In this document: positions 1-10,341 of the stretch, piece by piece
How the letters are laid out: every line of letters starts with the position of its first letter
Numbering within the stretch: the first letter of the stretch is position 1
Source: Aliamphritea spongicola
GTDB taxonomy: Bacteria > Pseudomonadota > Gammaproteobacteria > Pseudomonadales > Balneatricaceae
Assembly (NCBI GenBank): GCA_024347235.1
Contig: AP025283.1
Span: forward strand, 4,030,001 to 4,094,000
DNA: 64,000 nucleotides
Direction: 5' to 3'
Made by a program: the position numbers and the translations under genes
The notes under the pieces: model-generated
Told to the model about the DNA's origin: nothing
What the model saw: only the letters and a program-made list of their open reading frames with translations
Databases searched by the model: none

Positions 1-13
1 ACGGACCCATTCA

Positions 14-972
14 TTGCGGCAGAGAGTCTTTCAACTAACCTCCCTGATATGGATATTGGCATTACAGCTGCTTCTTGCTGGGATCAGCTACGCCCGCGAG
101 CCGGTATCTGCCGTCCGGTATCCGGTCAAGATCACGCCGGAAATGCTACTGGGGAAAAACTTTTCTTTGAGCCGTTGTTATCTGAAAACCGGAAAACCAG
201 CTGTGCATCCTGCCACCTGTTTTCCCACGGCGGCAGTTACCCACAGGCAAAAACCCCATGCACAACGGCAATAAAAGCCGTTATAACTCTCCTTCTATTT
301 TCAATCTGTCGCAAAACTATCCGCTGGGCTGGGAAGGCCAGCTGATTTCCATGCAGGAACAGATGCACAGCCTGGTCGCCAAACAGGCAAAAATGGGCCT
401 GAACTGGGACAACATTGAGAACCGCCTGAGACAGCAGCCAGCCTATGATGCACAGTTTTCCCGGCTCTATCCGGAAGGGATTACCCGGGAGACAATTACT
501 CAGGCACTGGTCACGTATCAGCTAGCCCTGACCACCCCTCTGCCTTTGATGACTTTCTTCAGGGGATGAAAACGCCATCAGTGAAGACGCCAAACTCGGC
601 TACGAGCTGTTTAAACGCTACGGATGCGCATCCTGCCATCAGGGGCAGAAGATCGGCGGTAATCTGTTACAGAAGATCGGCGTGATTGAACCCTATGCCT
701 ATGATCCGGACGACAGCTCTCATGCCAGCCTTGGTCGCTATAACACCACCGAAAATGAAGCGGATATTCAGGTATTCAGGGTCCCCAGCCTGCGTAACGT
801 CGCCGAAACGCCGCCTTATTTCCATGACGGCTCAGTCAGCACCCTTGAAGAAGTCGTCACCCTGATGGCCAGACATCAGCTGGGCCGTGAAATCCCGGCG
901 TCTGATATCGATCTGATCGTTGCATTCCTGCAAAGCCTCAGCGGTTCACCTCATCCGACACTAATGCCATGA
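14..972 (+). CDS. Di-haem cytochrome c peroxidase (CcpA/MauG-like), frameshifted
   Basis: Predicted periplasmic di-haem peroxidase that reduces peroxide, or oxidises a partner, using electrons from small cytochromes. A signal peptide (LIWILALQLLLAGISYA) precedes a first haem site CASCH near base 202 and a second near 625; the family patterns NYPLGWEGQ and FRVPSLRNVAETPPYFHDGS are clear. The frame breaks near 160, 255 and 565, and adding one base to an A, C or G run repairs each, so this is one gene of about 320 codons. TTG at 14 is taken as start, but the frame is open to the window edge and the true start may lie outside. Its stop overlaps the next start (ATGA, 969-972), so the pair is probably co-transcribed. 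Confidence 0.85.
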
Positions 973-2342
973 ACAGCCTGCAAAGCCGAATCATCTTCAG
1001 TATTTTACTGGCCATTCTGGGGCTGGCACTGCTGTTCCTGTTTGTTCAGGACAAGACCAGTTCAGAGCGTCACCAGCAGGCGGAGATCAACCAATATATC
1101 AGTAAGTTAGAGCAACTGGATGCCAAGCTTGAGAAACAGATCCTGCTGATGGACAGCTGGTACTTCCGCAGTTATGACGAACTGAACTCGGTTTATACAG
1201 ACTACAAAGAAACACTGGCCTCCCCCGTCACTGCCTGACACGCTGGCCCCCTGTATCCCGGAACTGCAAGCCAGCCTGGAAGAGAAGTTTCCGTTAATCG
1301 AGCAGCTCAAATCGAATAACGCATTGTTACGGAACTCACTTAACTATCTGCCAAATCTGATCGAAGTGATGTTTAACCGGCTTGAAACGGCTAAGCAACA
1401 ACGCCAGATCACCGCCGAAACCAGCATACTGTTCCGTAACTATCTGCAAAACGAAGTCATCCAGAGCCTGACGAATCAACTGGTGGATTACCGGTTGGAA
1501 ACCCATCAGGTTATGCCTTACAGCGGTTTACTGCCGGAGGAATTACAGCCCCTGTGGGAAAACATGCTCAAGCATCTCAGCCTGCTTAACATGCACCGGG
1601 ATAACAACATCAAACTCAGCCAGCAGCTGGAAAGCATCGCGATGCAGTCCAAAATAGAAGACTTTAACAAACTGTTTTCTGAACACCTGGCGTTTCTGGA
1701 TGAACACCGCGAGCAACAGCAAACCTGGTTAGGTATCTATGTGCTGGCCGGCCTGCTGCTGATCAGTGTGCTGATTTACGCCCTGCGCCATTATCATGAA
1801 CAGCACTACTTCCATAAAACGGAATCCATGACCGATACCCTGACCGGGCTGGGTAACCGGCGATTACTTGAACAGCAACTGCCGGTACTGTTCAATGAGG
1901 CCAAACGGAACCACACCTCGCTGGGCATTCTGTTCATCGATCTGGACGGCTTTAAAGCCGTTAACGACACCCTTGGTCATCAGCAGGGGATGAGCTGCTG
2001 CGTCATATCGCCAATGAGCTGCAACTGTCCCTGCGGGAGAATGATCTGGTTATCCGTTTTGGTGGCGATGAATTTGTACTGGCCATCGCCAATGCCAATA
2101 AGGACATTCTCGAGCGGATTGCAAAGAACACTCTGCGCCTGTGCAGCACGACACTGGAACAGAACATCCGGGTCAGTGCCAGCATCGGTATCAGCCACTA
2201 TCCTTCAAATACCCGCAACATGCATGAGCTGGTAGAGCTTGCTGACCAGGCGATGTATCAGGCGAAACAGGAAGGTAAACAGTGCATCCGGTTTTACACC
2301 CTGAGTAAAGCCGGATACTTTTATTCCTCCTCCCTCCTCTGA
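969..2342 (+). CDS. Membrane-bound diguanylate cyclase (GGDEF), frameshifted
   Basis: Predicted inner-membrane enzyme making cyclic di-GMP from two GTP. The N-terminus has one membrane segment (IIFSILLAILGLALLFLFV), then about 230 residues of helical, probably periplasmic sensor sequence, a second membrane segment (YVLAGLLLISVLIYAL), and a GGDEF domain opening with DTLTGLGNRR and carrying the intact active site RFGGDEFV. Frame breaks near 1221 (one C too many) and 1988 (one G too few) split it; the repaired frame runs through ADQAMYQAKQEGK to the stop at 2340-2342. The start overlaps the peroxidase stop, so sensing linked to redox or peroxide is conceivable but only inferred from position. 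No EAL domain is present. Confidence 0.85.
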
Positions 2343-2452
2343 AAAGTAATATCACGATGATTGCCAGCGGCTAGCATCTGACCGTATGATCGGGCTCTGC
2401 GACGCGCAGTTACTGCCCGCGATAAGAATAAAAATTACAGGAAGACAGTTCT

Positions 2453-3370
2453 ATGAATCAGGCCCTGCCTCAGGCTCAGGTCAAACTGATATACCCTGTC
2501 GGCGCTATTTTGCTGGCAGTATTTGCGCTGTCACTGGGGACGCGCTGATCAAAGCACTCAGCCTGTCTTTTCCGCTCTGGCAACTGTTTGTTATGCGCAG
2601 CATTGTTGCCGTCATCCCCTGATATTGCTGATTCACTTTTACCCCGGGAACAAGGATTCCGGCCCAAAGCCCGGGGTTGGGTCGCTCTGCGCAGCCTGAT
2701 GCTGACCTTTCAGTGGGTGGCATACTACGCAGCATTGCCAACCATCGACCTTTCCGTTGCCGGGGCAACCTTCTATACCCTGCCGTTATTCATAACCCTG
2801 TTTGCCGCCTGCGTCCTGGGGAGCACATTCGCCCGCTGGGCTGGCTCGCCATCGGACTGGGCTTCACCGGTGTACTGATCATGCTGCGCCCCGGTGCCGA
2901 CGACTTTAGCCTTACCGCACTATTGCCATTGGTGGGGCTATTCTGTATGCCTTATCCATGGTATTGACCCGGGCCAAATGTCAGCAGGAAAGCCCGCTGG
3001 TACTGGGGCTGAGCCTGCACCTGACCATATTTACAGTGGGTGCTGTCGCCAGCATCGGCTTCCCCCTGCTGTGGCCGGATGCCCTGCAAAGTACCGGCAA
3101 TCAGTTTATTTTCGGTGCCTGGACAGACATGGGCATCACCCAGTGGCTGGCCATGAGTGCACTGGCTGTCGCTGCTGTAATCGGCGCCGTGGGCGGTGCC
3201 TATGCCTACCAGAACGGCCCGAGCGCCACCGTTGCCACCTTCGACTACAGCTATCTGGCTTTCCTGACCGTCTGGGGATTCTGTTCTTTGCGGAAATACC
3301 GGATATATTTACGCTGAGCGGTATGGCACTGATAATCACTGCCGGCATACTGGCGGTCCGGCAAAAATAA
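2453..3370 (+). CDS. EamA/DMT-superfamily transporter, frameshifted
   Basis: Ten-helix drug/metabolite-type permease (RhaT/EamA group), normally about 300 residues, exporting or importing small metabolites across the inner membrane; the substrate cannot be read from sequence. Start is ATG at 2453. Recognisable pieces in order: GDALIKALS with FPLWQLFVMRS, the helix FQWVAYYAALPTIDLSVAGA, GWLAIGLGFTGVLIMLRPG, LYALSMVLTRA, GAVGGAYAYQNGPSA and the final helix SGMALIITAGILAV. At least six frame breaks (about 2537, 2619, 2640, 2820, 2930, 3279) all look like a lost base in a short run of G, C or T. Followed by a bidirectional terminator shared with the convergent aldolase gene. Confidence 0.8.
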
Positions 3371-3385
3371 CCGTTTTGAAACCAC

Positions 3386-3412
3386 AAAAAAGCAGCCAAC
3401 CGGCTGCTTTTT
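3386..3412. terminator. Bidirectional rho-independent terminator
   Basis: AAAGCAGCC (3389-3397), a four-base loop, then GGCTGCTTT (3402-3410), flanked by A's on the left and T's on the right. It sits between the convergent EamA and aldolase genes and can serve both strands. Confidence 0.85.
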
Positions 3413-3429
3413 AATCCACTGCTGAAGTA

Positions 3430-4158
3430 TTAATCCCGGTAAGACGGGTCCTTCTTATCCAGCATGGCTTTGAGCTGTTCAAAGTGCGCATCACCGGCAC
3501 CTTTGAATTCATCCCAGCTGGCAGCGGTTTCTTCCGCCAGATCATCCGGTAAAACATTCAGTGGCTGACCGGTTGAATACGCCAGCACCATGGTTTTGCA
3601 GGCCTTCTCCAGGTAATACAGGCTCTCAAACGCTTCAGCGACGGTTTCACCAACTACGGAAATCCCGTGGTTGCCCATCATCAGGGCTTTCTTACCGTCA
3701 AAGGTATCCATGATGCGCTTACCTTCTGCATCGCTGGTCGCAATACCTCCAAAGTTGGTGTCATACGCAATGCGGTTAAAGAACCGGGCAGTATTGTTAT
3801 CCAGCGGTAAAATTCGCGGATCTTTCAGGGTCGACAGCGCAGTCGCATAGGTAGAGTGAACATGCAGAATCACCCGGGCATGAGGAAAGGCTTTATGCAC
3901 ATTGCCGTGGATGGCCCAGGCTGATGCATCCGGTGCTTCATCGGTTTGCATGATGCTGTCATCTTCACTGTCCAGCAACTGCAGATTGCTGGCGGTAACA
4001 TTGGCAAAATGCATCCAGCGACGGTTCATCAGAAACTGCTTACCGTCCGGCGATACCGCCGCACTCAGATGATTCGCAACCGATTCATGCATATCCAGCT
4101 CATAAACCAGCCGAAATGCAGCGGCCAAATCGATACGTAATTGTTGTTCCTGTGACAT
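3430..4158 (-). CDS. Class II aldolase/adducin family protein
   Basis: Intact 242-residue cytoplasmic metal-dependent aldolase/epimerase-fold protein related to fuculose-phosphate aldolase and the N-terminal adducin domain; the substrate is unknown. The metal site is visible as HVHSTYATAL, with the upstream N-HLS motif (ESVANHLSAAV) and a later MMGNHGISVVG that supplies a third histidine. An in-frame start exists 33 bases upstream (4191), but a GTGAGGA ribosome site precedes MSQEQQ, so 4158 is chosen. Same strand as the tct operon upstream but separated from it by a terminator, so it is probably its own unit. It is one of the few unbroken genes in this part. Confidence 0.88.
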   Translation of the reverse strand: MSQEQQLRIDLAAAFRLVYELDMHESVANHLSAAVSPDGKQFLMNRRWMHFANVTASNLQLLDSEDDSIMQTDEAPDASAWAIHGNVHKAFPHARVILHVHSTYATALSTLKDPRILPLDNNTARFFNRIAYDTNFGGIATSDAEGKRIMDTFDGKKALMMGNHGISVVGETVAEAFESLYYLEKACKTMVLAYSTGQPLNVLPDDLAEETAASWDEFKGAGDAHFEQLKAMLDKKDPSYRD

Positions 4159-4490
4159 AGATTCCTCACTCTCTGTGCGCCCGTATTCCACTTACCGCCG
4201 GCAAGCTTTGCTAATTCCGACAAATATTGTCCTACAATCTACAGCAAAGCATGCGCAGCCTCTATAGCTATCGCTATTTTTTGCGCATCAGGTCGGGGGA
4301 ATTCAATCCTGTCGCTCAGAGGCAATTATTCAGCTGATCTGTCCCGTTGAGTCATGCTGGCTAATTTCATTGCCTGCTTCACCTTCCTGAGTCTAGTCGC
4401 TGATACAATAAACCCGGCAATAAAAAGCCTTCTCCTGACGGCCAGAAGAAGGCTTTTGGTGCACTTCACACTTAATCCACAGCTGAGCGA
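4159..4490. other. Intergenic region upstream of the aldolase gene
   Basis: No gene seen. It holds the tctA terminator (4422-4458) and a structured inverted repeat: ATGCGCA (4251-4257) pairs with TGCGCAT (4282-4288) and encloses ATAGC/GCTAT (4264-4268, 4273-4277). The latter lies about 95-130 bases upstream of the aldolase start on its strand and may be an operator or a leader structure. Confidence 0.5.
4422..4458 (-). terminator. Terminator of the tctCBA operon
   Basis: AAAAGCCTTCT (4423-4433) and AGAAGGCTTTT (4447-4457) form an 11-bp stem; on the minus strand it is followed by a T run. It closes the transporter operon downstream of tctA. Confidence 0.8.
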
Positions 4491-6030
4491 TTATCCCTCG
4501 CCTTCTCCCACAGATTCTTCAACACCCCGGTCGGAGCGAAACTTCTTCATCAGTTCGATCAGCGGGGTCATGAACAGCATCAGCGCCGCGATGATCATAA
4601 TTGCCAGCGTCAGCGGACGTTCCCACAGGAAGGCCATGCTGCCGTCAGAAATAATCAGCGCCCGGCTAAGGTTGGTTTCCATCAGCCCGCCCAGAATGAA
4701 GCCCAGTAACATCGGTGCCATCGGGAAGCTCAGCAACTTCAGGAAGATCGCAATCAAAGTGATGATTGCCATCATATGAATATCGAAGCTGTTAAAGCTC
4801 ACCAGATACACCCCGGTGATTGAGAAGAACAGAATCAGCGGAATCAGAATCGGCCGCGGAATCACCAGCAGGCGTGAGATATACGGGATTAGCGGCAGGT
4901 TTAGGATCAGCAGAACCAGGTTACCGAAGTACATGGAAATGATCACCGACCAGAACACATCCGGGTTATCGATGAACAACCGCGGACCCGGCTGGATACC
5001 GTAAGCAATCAGCGCCCCCAACATGATTGCCGTGGTACCCGAACCGGGAATACCCAGTGTCAGCAGCGGTACGAACGAACCGGTTGATGCTGCATTGTTT
5101 GCCGACTCAGGTGCCGCCAGACCACGTAATGCCCCCTTACCGAACTTCAGCCGTTCTTTAACTGAAGCCAGGTTACGTTCCAGACCATACGCCAGGAAAG
5201 ACGCGATTGTGGCACCGGCCCCCGGCAGGATACCCACCAGAAAACCGAACACCGAACTGCGGCCCACCGTCGGCGCGATGTGCAGTACTTCCTCTTTACT
5301 GAGTTTCATACTGCCCAGCTGACTCATGTCCACCTGCTCTTCTTCATCACGGTGTTCCCTTTAACACCGTCATGACCACTTCGGTCAGGGCAAAGGTTGC
5401 CATTGCCAGCAACAGGAAGCTGACACCGTCGATCAGATCTACACTGCCGAATGTATAGCGTGGTGCACCGGAACTGAGATCCGTACCGACCGTCGCAATC
5501 ATCAGGCCAAACACAGCCATAATCAGTGCCTTAAGCACCTGCCCCTTACCGGCAAACGCGGCCACGGCGGTTAAGCCCAGCACCATCAGCGCGAAATAAT
5601 CCGTCGACTGGAAACTCAGCGATACCGTCGCCAGTGCCGGTGCTGCAAATAACAGTGCCAGCGCACCGATGGTGCCGCCGGTAAATGATGAATAGGCCGC
5701 CAGCGCCAGCGCTTTACCTGCCTGCTGCTGTTGCGCCAGCGGATAACCGTCAAACGAGGTTACCACGGTACTTGCACAGCCTGGCGCATTGATCAGAATT
5801 GAAGACGTGGAACCGCCAAATACAGCGCCGTAATACACACCGGCCATCAAAATGATGCCGGAAGACGGATCAAGCCCGTAAGTGATCGGGATCATCAGTG
5901 CCACGGCCGAAATCGGCCCCAGCCCCGGTAACATGCCAATAAAGGTACCGGCAAAACATCCAACCACTACCATTAACAGGTTAAACGGCATCAGCGCAGT
6001 GGATAAACCGGTAAATATTCCATCCAACAT
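4491..6030 (-). CDS. tctA: Tripartite tricarboxylate transporter large permease TctA, one frameshift
   Basis: Large membrane subunit of a TTT-family secondary transporter that takes up di/tricarboxylates or similar acids delivered by the periplasmic TctC protein. The first part has the diagnostic motifs GTFIGMLPGLGPISAVALM and GAVFGGSTSSILINAPG; the second has FLVGILPGAGATIASFLAYG and PLLTLGIPGSGTTAIMLGA, the repeated halves typical of TctA. The frame breaks at about 5345, where one base is missing; joined, the protein is about 510 residues, the family size. It starts five bases after the tctB stop, behind GGGAGG, so translation is probably coupled. Last gene of the operon. Confidence 0.92.
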
Positions 6031-6034
6031 TGTC

Positions 6035-6506
6035 CTAGCCTCCCATTAACATTGTGAAAAACTTACCCTTAGCCAGATAAATATCCAGCAGCTGGGTCAG
6101 TACAAACCAGATACCGACCGCAAACGGAACCGAAGCGACCAGCAACATTTTTGGCCGGCGTTCCCAGTAGCCAGTAACCGGCTATCAGAAACAGTACAGT
6201 TGCCAGCAGGAAGCCCAGCCAGTCCAGCGCCAGACCGAACAGCACCACTAAAATCAGTAACTTGCTGACCAGGCCAAAATCCAGCCCCGCCAGTCGTAAT
6301 GTATTCGCCGTATCGGATTTTGCAGTCACGATCAGAGCCAGCGACAGCACACCGCCAATCCAGGCCAGTGCATTGGGCACACTGCGGGCGGTAAAGGGTT
6401 CAAACTCATCCCCGGGTAACAGAGGGATATCCCGGGCGTAATAGCCGTAGGCAACCGACAGGCACAGAAACACCAGGCCGCCAATATGGTCTTTGGTAAT
6501 AGTCAT
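6035..6506 (-). CDS. tctB: TTT small permease TctB, frameshifted near C-terminus
   Basis: Small four-helix membrane subunit of the TTT transporter. MTITKDHIGG at 6506 is chosen as start because GGGAG lies seven bases upstream. Helices IGGLVFLCLSVAYGYYA, ALAWIGGVLSLALIVTA and LLILVVLFGLALDWLGF are in frame; near 6160 an extra G shifts the frame, after which the true continuation runs through RRPKMLLVASVPFAVG and ends LAKGKFFTMLMGG at 6035. That final part matches the usual fourth helix of TctB. Lies between tctC and tctA. Confidence 0.85.
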
Positions 6507-6651
6507 GGAAATACTCCCGGACAAAACACTTGCAGGCTGCGGTCACAGCAGCTCCGGTGAACAGAACTGAGCAGCCAGTCAGAGCGTCTGGCTGCCGGCA
6601 CCGGCGGTGCACGGCAGCAGACAGACCGCGTGAGAGGTCAAACAGCAGGGT

Positions 6652-7638
6652 TTACTTCAGGAAGCCCAGATCGCGCATCAGGTTACCGACTTCGGTTTCC
6701 TGCTCCTGCAGGAAGCTGACAAACTCAGCATCCGGCTTGAAGATTTCGCTCCAGCCGTTACGGGCACGTACTTCTTCCCATTCCTGGGTGTCGTACATTT
6801 TCTGCAACACAGCAACGTACTCGCCTTTCTTGGCATCAGAGATACCAGGAGCGGCAAAGAAACCACGCCAGTTAACAAATACTGCGTCATAACCCAGTTC
6901 TTTCAGCGTCGGCACATCAGCAGCAGCGTCATTACGCTCATCACCAGTCATAACCAGCACACGTACTTCGCCAGCTTCAGCCAGCGTCAGTGCTTCACTC
7001 AGGCCAGTGGATAACAGCTGAACCTCACCGGACAGCAGACCGGCCATTGCCTTTCCGCCCCCATCATAAGACACGTAACGCACCTGACGGGCATCACCGC
7101 CAGCGGCTTTAAATGCCATTGCAGCCACTAAATGGTCCATGCTGCCGCGGGCAGAACCACCGGCGATCTTAATCGCACGCGGGTCAGCCTGATAATCAGC
7201 AACCACTTCTTTAAAGCTGTTGTACTTGGAATCTTTCTTCACCACGAACGCACCGAAGTCACCAATGGTGGCAGCAACCGGTGTCAGGTCGCGGAACGAC
7301 TGAGGGAATACTTTAGACAGGGAACGAATCACGATCGGCGTGGAGTTAACCATCAGGGTTTCATCCTGCTGGCTGGCCGTCTCGATCAGGTGAGCAATGG
7401 CTTTACCGCCACCACCGCCGGACATGTTTTCGTAGGATACTTCCTTGATCAGACCGGACTTGGTGAGCGCCTCACCGGTACCACGGGCTGTACCGTCCCA
7501 GCCACCGCCAGCACCGCCGGGAATCAGGAAGTGAATGTTATCAACAGCTGCAGCCTGCATGGACATACCGGCCGTCAGACAGGTGGTCAGCAGCGCAGCC
7601 ATCAGGTTTGATTTAGAGAAGGCTTTCTTGGCGAACAT
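6652..7638 (-). CDS. tctC: TTT substrate-binding protein TctC (Bug family)
   Basis: Intact 328-residue periplasmic binding protein of the Bug/TctC family, the extracytoplasmic receptor that hands its carboxylate ligand to TctAB. A signal peptide (residues 1 to about 31, LMAALLTTCLTAGMSMQAAA) is followed by the Bug hallmarks FLIPGGAGGGWDGTARGT and ARGSMDHLVAAMAF. First gene of tctCBA and divergent from a sensor kinase/response regulator pair, the usual arrangement for ligand-induced uptake. The ligand cannot be read from sequence: citrate, other carboxylates or aromatic acids are all possible in this family. Confidence 0.93.
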   Translation of the reverse strand: MFAKKAFSKSNLMAALLTTCLTAGMSMQAAAVDNIHFLIPGGAGGGWDGTARGTGEALTKSGLIKEVSYENMSGGGGGKAIAHLIETASQQDETLMVNSTPIVIRSLSKVFPQSFRDLTPVAATIGDFGAFVVKKDSKYNSFKEVVADYQADPRAIKIAGGSARGSMDHLVAAMAFKAAGGDARQVRYVSYDGGGKAMAGLLSGEVQLLSTGLSEALTLAEAGEVRVLVMTGDERNDAAADVPTLKELGYDAVFVNWRGFFAAPGISDAKKGEYVAVLQKMYDTQEWEEVRARNGWSEIFKPDAEFVSFLQEQETEVGNLMRDLGFLK

Positions 7639-7823
7639 TTGAGTTTCCTCGCATTTTTATCGTTATTCTCAGCCCTCAAGGTAGTCGCTCATTCCTGACT
7701 AAAGAAGATTGTGGATTTAATGGCATTAAAGAATTTAAAGCACCTTTTGTGCATAAAGTTCACGGGCTTTTCCGGAAAAATTTCTTAGTATTCAGAGAGT
7801 ATCCGGCGGAATAAGAAAAATAA
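7639..7823. promoter_or_regulatory. Divergent control region of tctC and the sensor kinase
   Basis: The 185 bases between the two divergent start codons must carry both promoters. AT-rich stretches and a GCAC-CTTTT-GTGC dyad (7740-7752) are present; the dyad is a possible response-regulator site. No promoter boxes could be assigned with certainty. Confidence 0.4.
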
Positions 7824-9436
7824 TGAAATTCTCCATACGCAGCCTGAAGCTCAAAAACGCATGGTACTGATCCTCGGTCTGATCGCATTATTGCAGACCA
7901 GTATCATCGGCCTGTTTGCGTTACATAACCTCAACCAGTCGCTCGACGAGCAGATCGGTAAGCAAGCCCTGCACGTGGCAAAAACCATTGCCGCCATGTC
8001 GGAAGTCATTGACGCCGTGCAGCGCAAAGATTCCGCCATGCTGCAGCCACTCAGTATGCATCTGGCACAGAAAGCCCAGACCCGCTTCGTGGTCTTTGGG
8101 GATAATGACAGTAACCGTCTGTCGCACCCCAACCCGGCCATGATCGGCCTGTCACTGGTGGATGACGATGACGATGACATTTCCCTACGCTGAAGCAGGG
8201 CATCGAGCGGATATCCAAAGCCAAAGGCAGCCTGGGCTGGTCCATGCGGGCCCGGGTACCGGTATATGATCACAACGGCAAAGACATCATCGGTGTCATC
8301 TCGGTTGGCTACCTGCTGGACACCGTTGAAGCGACCATCGCCGGTTACCGTATCACCCTGATTCTGGTCATCATCGGTGCGTTTGCTTTCAGCGTGCTGA
8401 CCGCCCTGTGGTTTGCTGATCACTTCAAAAAGCCACCTTCGGGCTTGAACCGGAACAGATCGGCCGTCTGTTCGATGAACAGAAAGCCACTCTGCAATCA
8501 GTGCGGGAAGGCATCATTGCCATTAACAGCGAAGGCCAGATCACCACCATTAACCAGACCGCCATTAAAACCCTCGGCCTGCCCACCGATACCGACCTCA
8601 CCGGCCAGCCCATCGAGCAGCTGTTACCGGACAGCGCCATGCTGGAAGTACTCGCCAGTGGCGAACCCCAGTTCGACAATGAAGTCTGGCTCAAGGGTAA
8701 AAACCTGATCGTGAACCGCCTGCCCCTGCATCAGGGCGACACCATTACCGGTGTGGTATCCAGTTTCCGCCGCAAAGACGAGCTTGATCAGGTCAGCAAG
8801 AAACTCTCCCGTATTCAGCAATACGCCGACAGCCTGCGCAGTCAGGCCCATGAATACTCGAACAAACTGCACACAATCGCCGGGCTGATTCAGATTAACG
8901 CCAAAGAAGAAGCGCTGGCGCTGATCGGCCAGGAAACCCAGGACCATCAGGAACTGATTCATCTGCTGGTTGCATCAGTCCCCGATCCGATTCTCGCCGG
9001 CTGCCTGCTGGGCAAATACAACCGTGCCCGGGAACTCAGCCTGCGCCTGAATATCGACCCGGAAAGCCAGATGGCTGACCTGCCTGAAGATCTTCCCCGT
9101 GACCAGCTCGTCAGCATTCTTGGCAACCTGATCGACAACGCCCTTGAAGCCACCCGCAGCCACCGGGGCTGGCGGCGAGGTGAAACTGTCCATGACGGAT
9201 CTGGGAAATGATCTAATCTTTGAAATAGAAGATCAGGGTGCTGGCATCAGCAGCGACCAGCAACAACGTATATTTGAAAAGGTGTTACCAGCAAAACCGG
9301 TACCGGCCACGGCATTGGCCTGTATCTGGTGAAAAAGCTGCTTGATGAGCTGGACGGCACCATCACTCTGGAACCTGCCGATAACAGCGGCAGCCGCTTT
9401 ATCGTCTATATACCGAAGGTACCGAGCCATGACTGA
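7824..9436 (+). CDS. DcuS/CitA-like sensor histidine kinase, frameshifted
   Basis: Inner-membrane sensor kinase of the DcuS/CitA/DctS type, probably sensing the carboxylate carried by the adjacent TctCBA. Order: N-terminal helix (MVLILGLIALLQTSIIGLFAL), periplasmic PAS-like sensor with SHPNPAMIG and ARVPVYD, second helix (ITLILVIIGAFAFSVLTALW), cytoplasmic PAS (VREGIIAINSEGQITTINQ), phosphoacceptor region AHEYSNKLHTIAGL, N-box GNLIDNALEA, and ATP motifs DQGAGIS and GTGHGIGLYLVKKL. Frame breaks near 7860, 8190, 8430, 9165 and 9285 split it; all key residues survive. ATG at 7824 gives the conserved basic start MKFSIRSLKLKN. Its end overlaps the next gene by eight bases. Confidence 0.88.
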
Positions 9437-10117
9437 TATCCGGGTAATCATTGCCGAAGATGACCGCCAGATAGCCGCCATCCAGCAACGTTTTCTGGAA
9501 CGGATAGAAGGCTTTGAACTGGTCGGGATGGCCCATGGCCTGGAAGAAGCCGAAGATCTGGTGGAAATCATGCAGCCGGACCTGATTCTGCTGGATGTGC
9601 AGTTTCCTACCGGCACCGGGCTGGACCTGCTGCGCAAACTGCGGGCTGAAAACAGCAGTGTCGATGTCATACTGGTCACCGCCGCGAAAGAAGTCGACAC
9701 CCTCAGGGAAGCCCTGCACGGCGGCGTTTTCGACTTCATCCTCAAGCCACTGGTCTTCGAACGTCTGCAGGAAACCCTGCACAACTACCGGCAACACCTG
9801 AGCAAATTGCAGGCGCTGCAGTCGCTGGACCAGCAAAACGTCGACACCATGCTGCCCCGGGGCAGACGCCTAAAACTACCTCACAACCACAACGCTTACC
9901 CAAAGGCATCGACAGCATCACGCTGGATAAAATCCGCCAGGTTCTGCAGGACAAAGACGTTGCCCTTAACGCCAGTGAAGTAGGCGATTACATCAATGCC
10001 AGCCGGACCACTGCCCGACGGTATCTGGAATACATGGTCAGCAGTGACGAGCTGCATGCGGAAGTCAGCTACGGCAGTGTCGGCAGGCCCGAGCGCAAGT
10101 ACCGGCTCAATCCCTGA
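9429..10117 (+). CDS. DcuR/CitB-like response regulator, one frameshift
   Basis: Cytoplasmic partner of the upstream kinase. The receiver domain has the acidic pair IIAEDD, the phosphorylated aspartate in LILLDVQFP, the T in LVTAAKE and the lysine in FDFILKPL. After a frame break near 9870 the C-terminal helix-turn-helix continues (LNASEVGDYINASRTTARRYLEYM) and ends VGRPERKYRLNP, typical of the CitB/DcuR subfamily that activates carboxylate transport genes. Overlaps the kinase by eight bases, so translationally coupled. Likely target: the divergent tctCBA operon, by position. Confidence 0.88.
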
Positions 10118-10341
10118 TTCCCTTTATTCAGGTCCAAAGTGACGCAATGAGCAGACAAATACCCAAAGAGTAAACCTTTATACCAACAACCTATGGCAAT
10201 GCCTTGAATCTATTGCTATAAAAACCTCTGAACATAAACAAAATGTTCAAAAGTGCTTAAAGAACTTTACAGTCTATATGCGCGAAAACTGTTGTTGTAC
10301 CAAGTCGCAGGATAGGCTGTAAAAACAACAAGAGAACGGTC

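Noticed and set aside
7132..7611. 159-codon plus-strand open frame inside tctC.
   Set aside because: Antisense shadow of an intact, well-supported gene; no motifs or ribosome site.
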